A stretch of 64,000 nucleotides of DNA from Kitasatospora paranensis. Lineage in GTDB: Bacteria > Actinomycetota > Actinomycetes > Streptomycetales > Streptomycetaceae. Under the pieces are notes generated by a model. The model was given only the letters and a program-made list of their open reading frames with translations, was not told the DNA's origin and searched no databases. The position numbers were made by a program, and so were the translations under genes. The stretch spans positions 2,294,001 through 2,358,000 of the forward strand of contig NZ_BAABKV010000001.1 in the NCBI RefSeq assembly GCF_039544005.1, written 5' to 3'. Shown here in pieces: positions 46,055 to 54,302 of this stretch (position 1 is the first letter of the stretch; each line of letters starts with the position of its first letter).

Positions 46055-46870
46055 ATGACCGCAGTGCCGCTGCCCGACGACTTCAGCGACCAGGCGCCCG
46101 GGCCCGTGCCGTCGGCGGGCGCCTCCGCGATCCGCTGCCCGGCCTGCCGCCGTGAGCACCTGTACGAGCCCCCGAGCCTGCCGTGTCCGTGCGGGCAGCA
46201 GCTGCGGGTGCCGCTGCTGCGCGGCGGCGTGCCGGTGCAGGTGCGGTTCCGCTCCTGGGAGGACTCCTGGCTGAGCATGCGCTGCCCGCACTGCGGGCGC
46301 AGCGACCAGTGGCCGCAGCCGGAGTTCACCTGCAACTGCGGCGCCACGGTGCGGCTGCCGGTGGACCGCTCGCCGCGACTGCCGGCGTCCGGCCCGGTGG
46401 GGCGGCCCGCCGCGGGCCCGCGGCCGCCGGCCGGCCCGCCGCCGGAGCCGTCGCTGCCGCCGGGGCGGCACCGGCTGCTCCGCCCGCCGTTCCGCCCGCA
46501 GCCGGTGCACTCGCCGCAGGACGCGGTGCTGGCCGCGGCCCGCTATCTGCAGTGGCTGGGCTTCGAGGATCTGGAGCTGACGGACGGCCAGGACCGCGAG
46601 GGGGCGACGCTGCTGGGCAGCCGGCTGGTGGCCCAGGTGGACACCTGGACGGAGTCGGCGGACGTGAAGGCGGTGGAGTGCCTGTGGATGCAGACGCTGC
46701 ACAGCGAGGAGATGGCGGCGGCGATGTTCAGCGTCTCCGGGTACTCGCACCAGGCGGTGGTGCGCGGCGAGCAGTTGCTGGTGGCGCTGTTCGCCCTGGA
46801 CGCGACCGGGCAGCCGCAGCCGGCCAACGGCGCGGCCGAGGCCCTGGTGGAGACGGGCTGGACGTCCTGA
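46055..46870 (+). CDS. Zinc-ribbon protein with a degenerate Mrr-like restriction-endonuclease fold
   Basis: A 271-residue protein. Two zinc-ribbon units occupy residues about 28-105 (IRCPACRREHLYEPPSLPCPC; MRCPHCGRSDQWPQPEFTCNC). A Pro-rich linker (about 110-155) leads to a C-terminal domain, about 160-271: AARYLQWLGFEDLELTDGQD, LVAQVDTWTES and a closing hydrophobic strand. This follows the Mrr endonuclease pattern GFxDxxLT...QxK, but the metal Asp is missing (REGATLL) and QxK is QVD, so it is probably not a nuclease. ATG 46055 was chosen over GTG three codons upstream. Its partner and role are unknown. Confidence 0.7.
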   Translation: MTAVPLPDDFSDQAPGPVPSAGASAIRCPACRREHLYEPPSLPCPCGQQLRVPLLRGGVPVQVRFRSWEDSWLSMRCPHCGRSDQWPQPEFTCNCGATVRLPVDRSPRLPASGPVGRPAAGPRPPAGPPPEPSLPPGRHRLLRPPFRPQPVHSPQDAVLAAARYLQWLGFEDLELTDGQDREGATLLGSRLVAQVDTWTESADVKAVECLWMQTLHSEEMAAAMFSVSGYSHQAVVRGEQLLVALFALDATGQPQPANGAAEALVETGWTS

Positions 46871-47039
46871 CCGGACGCGCCCCGGGGCCCGTCCGCGCAC
46901 GGAGCGGAAGGGGCGGTTCCGCAATTCCGTCGCGCTCGTGATCTGGTGCACAAGCTCGCCCCCGTGTTGAATTGCCGCCACAGCGCAGGACCGAGGGGAC
47001 GGCCGGGCGTTGCTGGATGGCGCACACAAGGAGGTGGCG

Positions 47040-47900
47040 TTGTCGGAGCACAGGACGGCCCCGGGGGGCATGGCGGACGCCGTGTGGCGGCTGCGGTCGC
47101 GCGGCTGCTGGCAGGAGGCCGCGGAGTTACTGCGGCCCGCTGCCGCGCGCGATCCGGCGGCAGCCCTGGAACGGGCCGAACTTCTGATCGAGCAGTGCAT
47201 GTTCACGGCCGCGAACTGGGCCGAGGCGGAGGCCGCACTGCGGCTCGCGGAGGCGGTCGCGGGCGGCCCGGAGCAGCGGGCCGCGGCGGCCTGCGCCCGC
47301 GGCTTCCTGGCGTACGTGGCCAGTGTGCTGGGCCGCCGCGACCGGCTGGACGAGGCGCAGGCGGCCCTGGGGCGGACATCGGCACTGCTGCCGCCGGACG
47401 CCCCGGGCCGGCCGCTGCTCGACTTCCGGCGGGGGCTGGTCGCCGAGAACCTGCTGCACGACCCGGCGGCGGCCAGGATGGCGTACCGGCGGGCGCACGA
47501 CGCCGCGACGGAGCGCGGCGACGGACTGCTGTGCTCGTACACCTGGCGGCACCTGGCCGGGCTGGCCCAGGCGGCGGGCGACCGGGCGCGGGCGGCGGAG
47601 GGCTTCCGCACGTCACTGCGGCTGCGGGAGGAGCTGGGATTCACCGTCGGCGTGGCACCGGCCCTGGCCTCGCTGGCGGAGGTGGCCGAGCCCACCGAGG
47701 CGACCCGGCTCCGCGCGGAGGCGGCCCGGCTGGTGCAGGCACTCGGCGGCGTGCCGGTCTGGCTGGTGGCCCGGCTGCCCGCACCGGGCGGCCCGGCGGA
47801 CGGACGCACGCACGGGGAGCGGTCGCAGGAGGAGCGGCCGAGCGGGGAGCGGCCGAGCGGGGAGCGGCCGCCCGAGCACATCGGGGACGGACTCCGATAA
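47040..47900 (+). CDS. TPR-like helical repeat protein
   Basis: About 286 residues of alpha-helical repeats with the TPR-type pattern (ANWAEAEAALRLAEAV, RRDRLDEAQAALGRTSAL, DPAAARMAYRRAHDAA, AGDRARAAEGFRTSLRLREELG). No catalytic motif is seen; it should bind a partner protein. The start TTG 47040 is fixed by a textbook AAGGAGG six bases upstream. The C-terminus is a charged tail with two copies of PSGER, encoded by a 15-base tandem repeat. The stop codon touches the iron box of the next gene. Such proteins are common in Streptomyces regulatory and antibiotic loci. Confidence 0.75.
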   Translation: MSEHRTAPGGMADAVWRLRSRGCWQEAAELLRPAAARDPAAALERAELLIEQCMFTAANWAEAEAALRLAEAVAGGPEQRAAAACARGFLAYVASVLGRRDRLDEAQAALGRTSALLPPDAPGRPLLDFRRGLVAENLLHDPAAARMAYRRAHDAATERGDGLLCSYTWRHLAGLAQAAGDRARAAEGFRTSLRLREELGFTVGVAPALASLAEVAEPTEATRLRAEAARLVQALGGVPVWLVARLPAPGGPADGRTHGERSQEERPSGERPSGERPPEHIGDGLR

Positions 47901-47914
47901 GGTAAGCCTTACCT
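47900..47914. promoter_or_regulatory. Iron box (DmdR/DtxR-type operator)
   Basis: AGGTAAG-C-CTTACCT is a perfect 15-base palindrome that fits the actinobacterial iron box TTAGGTTAGGCTAACCTAA in layout and core. It lies 86 bases before the FhuF-like gene, so iron repression is expected. Confidence 0.8.
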
Positions 47915-47999
47915 GTCCGGGGTGAGCAGTGCCCCGGACAGGCAAGCCGCTGCCGACCGCGGGCGCCGCACCCGGGCCCGCATCTCCCCCGGGGTCCGC

Positions 48000-48826
48000 A
48001 TGACCGCCATCAGCACCGAGCCGTCCGCCACCGGCGACCCTGTCGGGGAGGGCTACCGCCGGCTCGCCGCCGCCTACCCCGCCCTGCGGATCCGGGCGGG
48101 CGAGCCGCCCGCCGGCGAGGGCTGGGTGCGCGGCTCGACCCTGGCCGCCGACCCGCGGGCCGTGCAGGCGATGATCGACCTGGACTCCCGGGCGGGCGAG
48201 CGCGACCACGGGGTGCCGCTGCGGCCCGACGTGGCCGCCGGATTCAGCCTGCACCGCTACGCCTGGCCGGTGGCCCTGGCCTTCACCGTCCCGTGGTTCC
48301 TGGAACGCCGGGTCCCCGACTGCCGCCGGACCGGGTGGCGATCAACCGGTCCACCGGCGAACTGGCCGTCCGGCCGGTCGAGTCGGTCGTGCTCCCCGGC
48401 GACCCGCCGGCCTCCGCGGCGGCCGTGGGCGGCAGGGCCCGCGCCGGCGGTGCGGACGTGCGCGTGGTGCCGGACGAGGCCGCGCTGCGCGCCGAACTCC
48501 TGGCCGCCGTCGCCGAGCACCTGGCGCCCGTGGTGGCCGCGTTCCGTCCGCGGGTGCGCCGCGGGCCGCGGACGCTGTGGGGCATGGTCACCGACGACGT
48601 CGTCGAGGGCCTGTGGTACCTGGGCGGCCTGTTCGGCGAGGAGGACCGCGCGGCGGCGGAGCTGACCGCCCTGCTGCCGGGCGACGGTCCGGCCCCGTTC
48701 GTCGGCGCCGCCGGATTCCGCCACGAGGACGCCATGCGTACACGTACTCGGACGACCTGTTGTCTGTTCTACACCGTCCGCCCGGAGGAGCCCTGTTTCA
48801 CCTGTCCGCGTCGGCAATCCATGTGA
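48000..48826 (+). pseudogene. FhuF-like siderophore-iron reductase, frameshifted near 48314-48317
   Basis: The C-terminal Cys pattern is CC-x10-C-x2-C (CCLFYTVRPEEPCFTC), exactly the [2Fe-2S] ligand set of FhuF-type ferric-siderophore reductases. Upstream parts match the family: FSLHRYAWPVALAFTVPWFL, then VAINRSTGELAV, and LWGMVTDDVVEGLWYLG. The two parts are in different frames; one added C at GTCCCCGAC gives RRVPRLPPDRVAINR and 275 residues. The enzyme would free iron from imported siderophores in the cytoplasm. A perfect iron box lies upstream. I chose ATG 48000 over GTG 47922, which lies close to the box. Confidence 0.9.
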
Positions 48827-48956
48827 TTTCCATTCGGGTATTCGCCGGTATTTCCCCCGGGGCGGTGCATTGCGGCTGATCCGGCCGATCCCGCCGGAAT
48901 TCTCCGCCATGATGGTCCCGCCGTCCCTACGCAGGAAAGCGAGGCTGGTTCAGGTC

Positions 48957-49999
48957 ATGAGACTGTCCGACATACCGCTGGGCTGGGCCGTGACGGGGGT
49001 GGCCGTCCTGGTGGTCGTCGCCGTGCTGGTCGCGTTCGCCCGCAGCCGGGCCACCTCGGCCGCGGGCGGTTCGGATTCCTGGGAGCGCTCGGAGGACCGC
49101 CGCCGCCGCAAGGAATCCCTGTACGGGGGCGCCTCGTACACCCTGCTGTTCTGCTGCGCGGCGGTGGCCGCGGCGCTCTCCTTCCACGGCCTGGTCGGAT
49201 TCGGCGTGCAGAACCTCAACCTCTCCGGCGGCTGGGAGTACCTGGTGCCGTTCGGGCTGGACGGCGCCGCGATGTTCTGCTCCGTGCTGGCCGTCCGCGA
49301 GGCCAGCCACGGCGACGCGGCGCTCGGCTCCCGGCTGCTGGTGTGGCTGTTCGCCGGCGCCTCGGCCTGGTTCAACTGGGTGCACGCGCCGCGCGGTTTC
49401 GGGCACGCCGGGGCACCGCAGTTCTTCGCCGGGATGTCGCTCTCGGCCGCCGTCCTGTTCGACCGGGCGCTGAAGCAGACCCGCCGCGCCGCCCTGCGCG
49501 AACAGGGCCTGGTGCCAAGGCCGTTGCCGCAGATCCGGATCGTCCGCTGGCTGCGGGCCCCGCTGGAGACGTACGCGGCGTGGTCGCTGATGCTGCTGGA
49601 GGGCGTGCGCACGCTCGACGAGGCGGTGGAGGAGGTCCGCGACGACAAGCGGACGGCCGCCGAGGACCGTGAGCGCCGTCGGCTGGCGCACCGTCGCGAG
49701 CGCGCCGAGATCCGGGCGATCGGCCGGCACCAGGGCGGCTGGCGGCACCGGACGGCCGCCCGACAGTTGGAGCCCGGCGGCACGGAGCCCGCCATAGCGG
49801 CCGAACCGGCCCCCGCCGAGGGCCCGGCCGCCTCCCCGGACTCCCCGTCAGGCCCGCCCCCCGCAGCGTCGGTCCGGCAGCCGCGAGCGGGCCCGCCCCG
49901 CGCAGCATCGACCTGACACCGGACGACGACACCATCACCCTGCCGCGCCTGGACTCGCTGGAGCAGAAGCTCAAGGACCTGGAGCAGCAGTTCGGCTGA
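48957..49999 (+). pseudogene. DUF2637 membrane protein, frameshifted near 49843
   Basis: A DUF2637 protein with a first helix at residues about 10-27, then RRRRKESLYGGASYTLLFCCA and four more helices up to about 160 (LVPFGLDGAAMFCSVLAV, LVWLFAGASAWFNWVHAP). A cytoplasmic basic region follows (EVRDDKRTAAEDRERRRLAHRR in part), then a Pro/Ala-rich linker. The frame breaks in the linker; adding one C at CTCCCCGTC gives DSPVRPAPRSVGPAA and a conserved-looking coiled-coil end (LPRLDSLEQKLKDLEQQFG). DUF2637 proteins occur in plasmid-transfer and sporulation contexts, with no assigned function. As written the protein stops early, at 49916. It corrects to 347 residues. Confidence 0.8.
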
Positions 50000-50073
50000 G
50001 ACCGCACCGGCCCCCGGCCCCGGCACGCCCACGGCGGCGGCCGGGGCACCGGCCGGCCGTCGGCCACCGGTCG

Positions 50074-52317
50074 TCAGTCGTCCGCGGGGGCACCCGCCTC
50101 GGCGGACAGCTCGAACCACATCCGCTTGCCGCTGCCCCGCGGCTCGACGCCCCAGGCGTCGGCCAGCGCCTCGACGAGCATCAGCCCGCGCCCGGAGGAC
50201 GCCTGCTCGCCCGGGGTGCGGCGGGTCGGCCAGAGGTCTGACTCGTCCTCGACCTCGACCCGCAGCCGGGCCCGCTCGGCACCGGCGCCCGCCTCGCTCT
50301 CGGCCGCCGCGGGCTCGCGGTAGAGCCGGGCCGTGAACATCGCGTCCCGGTCGGTGTGCCGGATGGCATTGGTGACCAGCTCGGAGGAGAGCAGTTCGGC
50401 GGTGTCGATCAGCTCCGGCACGCCCCAGCGGCGCAGGGCGTCCCGCAGCTCGCCGCGCAGCTCGGCGATGCGCGCCAAGTCCGCCTGGCCGATCCGGCGG
50501 CGCAGCTGCTGGGCGGCGAGGCCGCCTGCCGGGCCGTCCCAGCGGAGCAGCAGCAGCGCTATGTCGTCCTCGCGCTCGCTGGAGTCTGCGGCGCCGGCGG
50601 CGACCCGGTCGGCGAGCTCCTCCAACGGCTCGCGGGCCCCTTCGTGGGGCGCGGGCAGGTACCCGGAGACGGCATGGCAGAGCCGGGCGAAGCCGGTGTC
50701 GAGGTCCATGCCGCGGGCCTCGACGAGGCCGTCGGTACAGAGCACCACCGTCTCACCGGGATCGAGGCTGAACCGGGTGACCCGGTACTCCTCGTCGGGG
50801 TCGACACCGAGCGGGAGACCGCCGGCGACCGGCAGGACGGAGGCGGTGCCGTCGGCGCGCCGCACCACGGGGTCGAGGTGTCCGGCCCGCACCGCGTAGA
50901 CCACGCCGTAGTCGACGTTGACCTCGGCGTACGTGCAGGTGGCGAAGTGGTCGGTGTCGAGGTCGGCGAGGAAGCGCGAGGCGCGGGCCATCACCGCGGC
51001 GGGCGGGTGGCCCTCGGCGGCGTAGGCGCGCAGGGCGATCCGCAGCTGGCCCATGATGCCGGCGGCGTGCACGTCGTGGCCCTGGACGTCGCCGATGACC
51101 AGGCCCACGTGGCCGCCGGGCAGCGGCACGACGTCGTACCAGTCGCCACCGATCTGCAGGCCGGAGCCGGCCGCGAGGTAGCGGACGGCGGTGGTGACGC
51201 CGGGCACCGAGGGCACCGCGCGGGGCAGCATGACGCGCTGCAGGCTGGCGGCGAGCTCGTGCTCGGCGTCGTGCAGCTGGGCGCGGGCGAGGGACTGGGC
51301 GACCAGGCCCCCGAGGGTGGAGAGCAGGGTGCGCTCGTCGGTGTCGAGCTCGCGGTCGTCGTCGAAGCTGACGGTGCAGACGCCGATGGCCCGGCCGCTG
51401 ACGACCAGCGGCAGGAAGGCCCAGGAGCTGCGGCCGACGCCGGAGGCGATCTGCGCCCAGGCCTCGGGGTAGCGCTCGCGGTACTCGTCGCGGTGGGCGA
51501 TGAAGACCGGGGCGCGGTGCCGGACGGCGTCCGACATGGGGTGGTCGGCGGCGAGCGGGGAGCGGTCGAACTGGGCGATGTGCTCACTGCGGTAGCCGCT
51601 GGCCCCGAGGATGGCGAGCCGGCCGGCCTCCAGCGAGGCGAGCACCAGACCGTCGGGCGGCAGACCGGGCAGCGGCAGCTCGGTGAACACCCGGGCGACG
51701 TCGCGGACGGTCACGGCCTCGGAGAGCGCGCGGGCGGCCTCCTTGATGAAGCGGGAGCGGTCCTCGCGCAGTGCGGCCATCTCGCCGGCCCGCTCGCGCT
51801 TGTGGAGTTCGACGGTGGCGTCCCAGACGAAGCCGACCATCCGGGAGGCGCGGCCGAAGGCGTCCGCGAGGACCCGGCCGCGGAAGCGGACGGCGTGCAT
51901 CTCGCCGCCGGGGAAGACGGTGCGGTAGTAGGCGCCGCACTGACCGAGTTCGGCGACGGCCCGCTCGACGCGGCGGCGGACCACCGGGGCGTCCTCGGGG
52001 TGGAGGAGCGCGAGGAAGGAGGCGGAGCTGCGGTCGAAGCGGTTCTGGTCCAGGCCGAGGATGGCGCAGGCCCGCTGGTCGCCCTCCAGGATGTCGCGGC
52101 GGATGTCCCAGTCGAAGGAGCCGATGCCGTTGGCGGCCATCGCCGGTTCGAGCCAGTCGGGCGTGGAGTCACCCGTGCGGGTGGGGAGCCCGTGGTTGCC
52201 GGCGGGGACGGAGATGCCGGCGGTCGCCGTCCGCAGTGCGTGCCCGGCGGCGCTTCTGGCCGTCTGTGCCGGTGGGATGCGGCGCGCGGGCCCCTGCGGC
52301 TCGGGCTCTGTCGCCAT
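50074..52317 (-). CDS. PAS-GAF-SpoIIE phosphatase with C-terminal HATPase (RsbU/RsbW-type fusion)
   Basis: A 747-residue cytoplasmic signalling protein. A PAS domain (about 60-180: GIGSFDWDIRRDILEGDQRA) is followed by a GAF domain (about 210-360), then a PP2C/SpoIIE phosphatase (about 375-590) with GGDWYDVVPLPGGHVGLVIGD and the metal motif EREDDIALLLLR. Last is a GHKL ATPase (about 610-745) with the N-box LLSSELVTNAIRHT and G-box SGRGLMLVEALAD. It should dephosphorylate an anti-anti-sigma factor in response to a ligand or redox signal and also act as an anti-sigma kinase. ATG 52317 follows AGGAGAG. A second HATPase gene is transcribed just upstream. Confidence 0.93.
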   Translation of the reverse strand: MATEPEPQGPARRIPPAQTARSAAGHALRTATAGISVPAGNHGLPTRTGDSTPDWLEPAMAANGIGSFDWDIRRDILEGDQRACAILGLDQNRFDRSSASFLALLHPEDAPVVRRRVERAVAELGQCGAYYRTVFPGGEMHAVRFRGRVLADAFGRASRMVGFVWDATVELHKRERAGEMAALREDRSRFIKEAARALSEAVTVRDVARVFTELPLPGLPPDGLVLASLEAGRLAILGASGYRSEHIAQFDRSPLAADHPMSDAVRHRAPVFIAHRDEYRERYPEAWAQIASGVGRSSWAFLPLVVSGRAIGVCTVSFDDDRELDTDERTLLSTLGGLVAQSLARAQLHDAEHELAASLQRVMLPRAVPSVPGVTTAVRYLAAGSGLQIGGDWYDVVPLPGGHVGLVIGDVQGHDVHAAGIMGQLRIALRAYAAEGHPPAAVMARASRFLADLDTDHFATCTYAEVNVDYGVVYAVRAGHLDPVVRRADGTASVLPVAGGLPLGVDPDEEYRVTRFSLDPGETVVLCTDGLVEARGMDLDTGFARLCHAVSGYLPAPHEGAREPLEELADRVAAGAADSSEREDDIALLLLRWDGPAGGLAAQQLRRRIGQADLARIAELRGELRDALRRWGVPELIDTAELLSSELVTNAIRHTDRDAMFTARLYREPAAAESEAGAGAERARLRVEVEDESDLWPTRRTPGEQASSGRGLMLVEALADAWGVEPRGSGKRMWFELSAEAGAPADD

Positions 52318-52558
52318 GTCTCTCCTGCCGCTGCCGTGCCGGGCGGTCCAGGGCGGACCGCAGTGGTCGAGTGGTGTCGGATCGGTGTGCCGGGAGGGGG
52401 TGACCGGTCGAGAATCCGATCTTCCCGCCGGGGGTTTCCCGCGCACACATTCTCACTAGCCTCTCGTATGTTCGGCAAGGCGGCAATCCCGTGGCGCCAT
52501 CCGGGTGGCGAATCTGCCGCAGCCGTGACCGTTCGTGCACGTTTCACAGCGCTCCGGG

Positions 52559-53102
52559 TCAGGACGGTCCGAGCTCGAACCAGGTGACCTTGCCGTCCCC
52601 GCGCAGCTGCACCCCCAGTCGTCCGCAAGCGCCTCCACCAGCAGCAGCCCGCGGCCCGAGGTGGCGTGGTCGGCGGGCGCGCGCCGGCCCGGCATCCGGG
52701 CGGTGCCGTCGTGGACCTCGATGCGCAGCCGCCGGGCCGGGGTGAGCACCGCCTCGAACACCGCACCCTTCGCCGTGTGCACCAGCGCATTGGTGACCAG
52801 CTCGGATGCGAGCAGCTCGGCCGTGTCGGCCAGCTCGGGCACCCCCAGCGGTCGAGCGCCGCCCGCAGCCGGTGCCGGATCGCGCCGACCGCGACCAGGT
52901 CCGCCGGGTCCAGCGAGGCGTGCAGGGTGCGGTGCAGCGCGCAGCCCGGCTCGTGCACGGCCGGCGGCCCCCCGACGGAACCGGACGGCGCGGACCGGGT
53001 GCCCGCGGGCGGCTGCACCGAGGGCTGCTGGTCCTGCGCGGTGCCGAGCCGGCTCGTCCGATCCCCCGACCGCTGCCGCGGAAACCTTGCCTGACTGTCC
53101 AT
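52559..53102 (-). pseudogene. RsbW-type HATPase (anti-sigma/regulatory kinase), two frameshifts
   Basis: An N-terminal Gln/Pro-rich tail (MDSQARFPRQRSGDR) leads to a GHKL ATPase: LRAALDRWG, VPELADTAELLASELVTNALVHT (N-box), HDGTARMPG and ATSGRGLLLVEALADDWG (G-box), ending KVTWFELGPS. The parts lie in three frames. Both junctions, 52842-52846 and 52612-52616, are the same TGGGGGTG; adding a G to each restores one 181-residue protein. The domain is a near relative of the C-terminal ATPase of the neighbouring phosphatase, so the two may compete for or share partners. Confidence 0.87.
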
Positions 53103-53509
53103 CAATACGCCCCCGCCCCTCTCCGGAACGCCCTCCGGTCCCCCTCCGGGCGGCGTCCAACTGTCGAACATCCTCATGCCCATTCCATCCGCTCCGCAAC
53201 AGTGCATCCCCGGTCACCTGGGGTGAAGCGGGGCTCGGAGCGGCCGGCGTGATCCTTCCGGCGGGCGGGGGCAGGTTTGACGGGAGCAGGTTTGACGGGA
53301 GCACTCCAGGCGGACGGCCGCGTGCCCCGGAGGCAGCGGGGCCGTCGGGCGCGGCCCGCGCCACGGGCGGGGCACGGCGGCGGCGCGCGACCGGAACACC
53401 GAGCACTTTGCAGACGGGGCGGGCGCACCGGCCGCGCCGACGGGCACGGCGGGCGACCGCGCGCAACGCTGGACACGCGAGCCCCGGCCGGGTTTCAATG
53501 GCCACGGAA
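53103..53509. other. Gap before the urease operon, no gene seen
   Basis: This stretch has no open frame that I can support on either strand. It probably carries the promoter of the HATPase gene on the left. The only clear element is the palindrome at 53510-53529. Confidence 0.5.
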
Positions 53510-53529
53510 GTTTGAACGACGTTCTAAAC
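53510..53529. promoter_or_regulatory. TetR-type operator candidate ahead of ureAB
   Basis: GAACG-A-CGTTC is a perfect core flanked by GTTT and TAAAC arms. It is the most A/T-rich spot in the gap and lies 63 bases before the ureAB start. The TetR gene at 59268-59894 is the nearest candidate regulator. Confidence 0.5.
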
Positions 53530-53591
53530 AGCGACCCGCCACCACGCTCCGACCGACCCGCCCCCCGACCGCCACCCTCGAGTGAGGAACC

Positions 53592-54302
53592 GTGCGACTC
53601 ACCCCCACCGAACGGGACCGGCTGCTGATCTTCACGGCAGCCGAGCTGGCCCGCGCCCGCCGCGCCCGCGGCGTACGACTCAACGTGCCCGAGGCCACCG
53701 CGCTGATCGCCGACACCGTCTGCGAGGCGGCCCGCGACGGCCGGCGGCTGGCCGAGGCCATCGAGGCCGGCCGCTCCGTGCTGAGCGCCGCCGACGTGCT
53801 GCCCGGCGTGCCGGACGTGGTCACCGTCGTGCAGGTCGAGGCGGTCTTCGACGACGGCACTCGGCTCGCCGTGGTGAACGACCCGTTCCGCGGCGCCGGC
53901 TCGCTCGGCGAGGAGGCCCCCGGCACGGCCCTGCCCGGCGCCGGCATCGGCTACGACCCGGTCGAGGAGACCGTCGTCCTGCCCGTCCACAACACCGCCG
54001 CGGTGCCGATCTCGGTCACCTCGCACTTCCACTTCTTCGAGTCCAACCCGCGCCTGGCCTTCGACCGGGCGGCCGCCTACGGCACCCACCTCGCGGTGCC
54101 GGCCGGGTCCTCCGTCCGCTTCGACCCCGGCGCCACCGTCGAGGTCGGCCTGGTGCCGATCGGCGGCGAGCGGGTCGCGATCGGCTTCGCCGGCCTGGTC
54201 GACGGGCCGCTCGACGCGCCCGGCGCCAAGGAGGCCGCCCTGGAGAAGGCCCGCGCCACCGGTTACCTGACCCGTTTCGACGACACGGAGGTGGAGTCGT
54301 GA
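53592..54302 (+). CDS. ureAB: Urease gamma-beta fusion subunit (UreAB)
   Basis: A 236-residue fusion of UreA (about residues 1-100: MRLTPTERDRLLIFTAAELA, NVPEATALIADTVCEAARDG) and UreB (about 105-225: DPVEETVVLPVHNTAAVPI, SVTSHFHFFESNPRLAFDR, AGSSVRFDPGATVEVGLVPIGG). The fused order is known from other bacterial ureases, notably Helicobacter. It should assemble with the alpha subunit into a urease-like hydrolase. GTG 53592 follows GAGGAA. The stop overlaps the ureC start as GTGA, so the two are translationally coupled. No ureDEFG accessory genes are in the window. Confidence 0.94.
   Translation: MRLTPTERDRLLIFTAAELARARRARGVRLNVPEATALIADTVCEAARDGRRLAEAIEAGRSVLSAADVLPGVPDVVTVVQVEAVFDDGTRLAVVNDPFRGAGSLGEEAPGTALPGAGIGYDPVEETVVLPVHNTAAVPISVTSHFHFFESNPRLAFDRAAAYGTHLAVPAGSSVRFDPGATVEVGLVPIGGERVAIGFAGLVDGPLDAPGAKEAALEKARATGYLTRFDDTEVES

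Noticed and set aside
48000..48826. Programmed frameshifting as the explanation of the broken frames
   Set aside because: The breaks occur in unrelated genes at plain C/G runs without a shared stimulator structure, and the corrected proteins have standard lengths. Sequence error is simpler.
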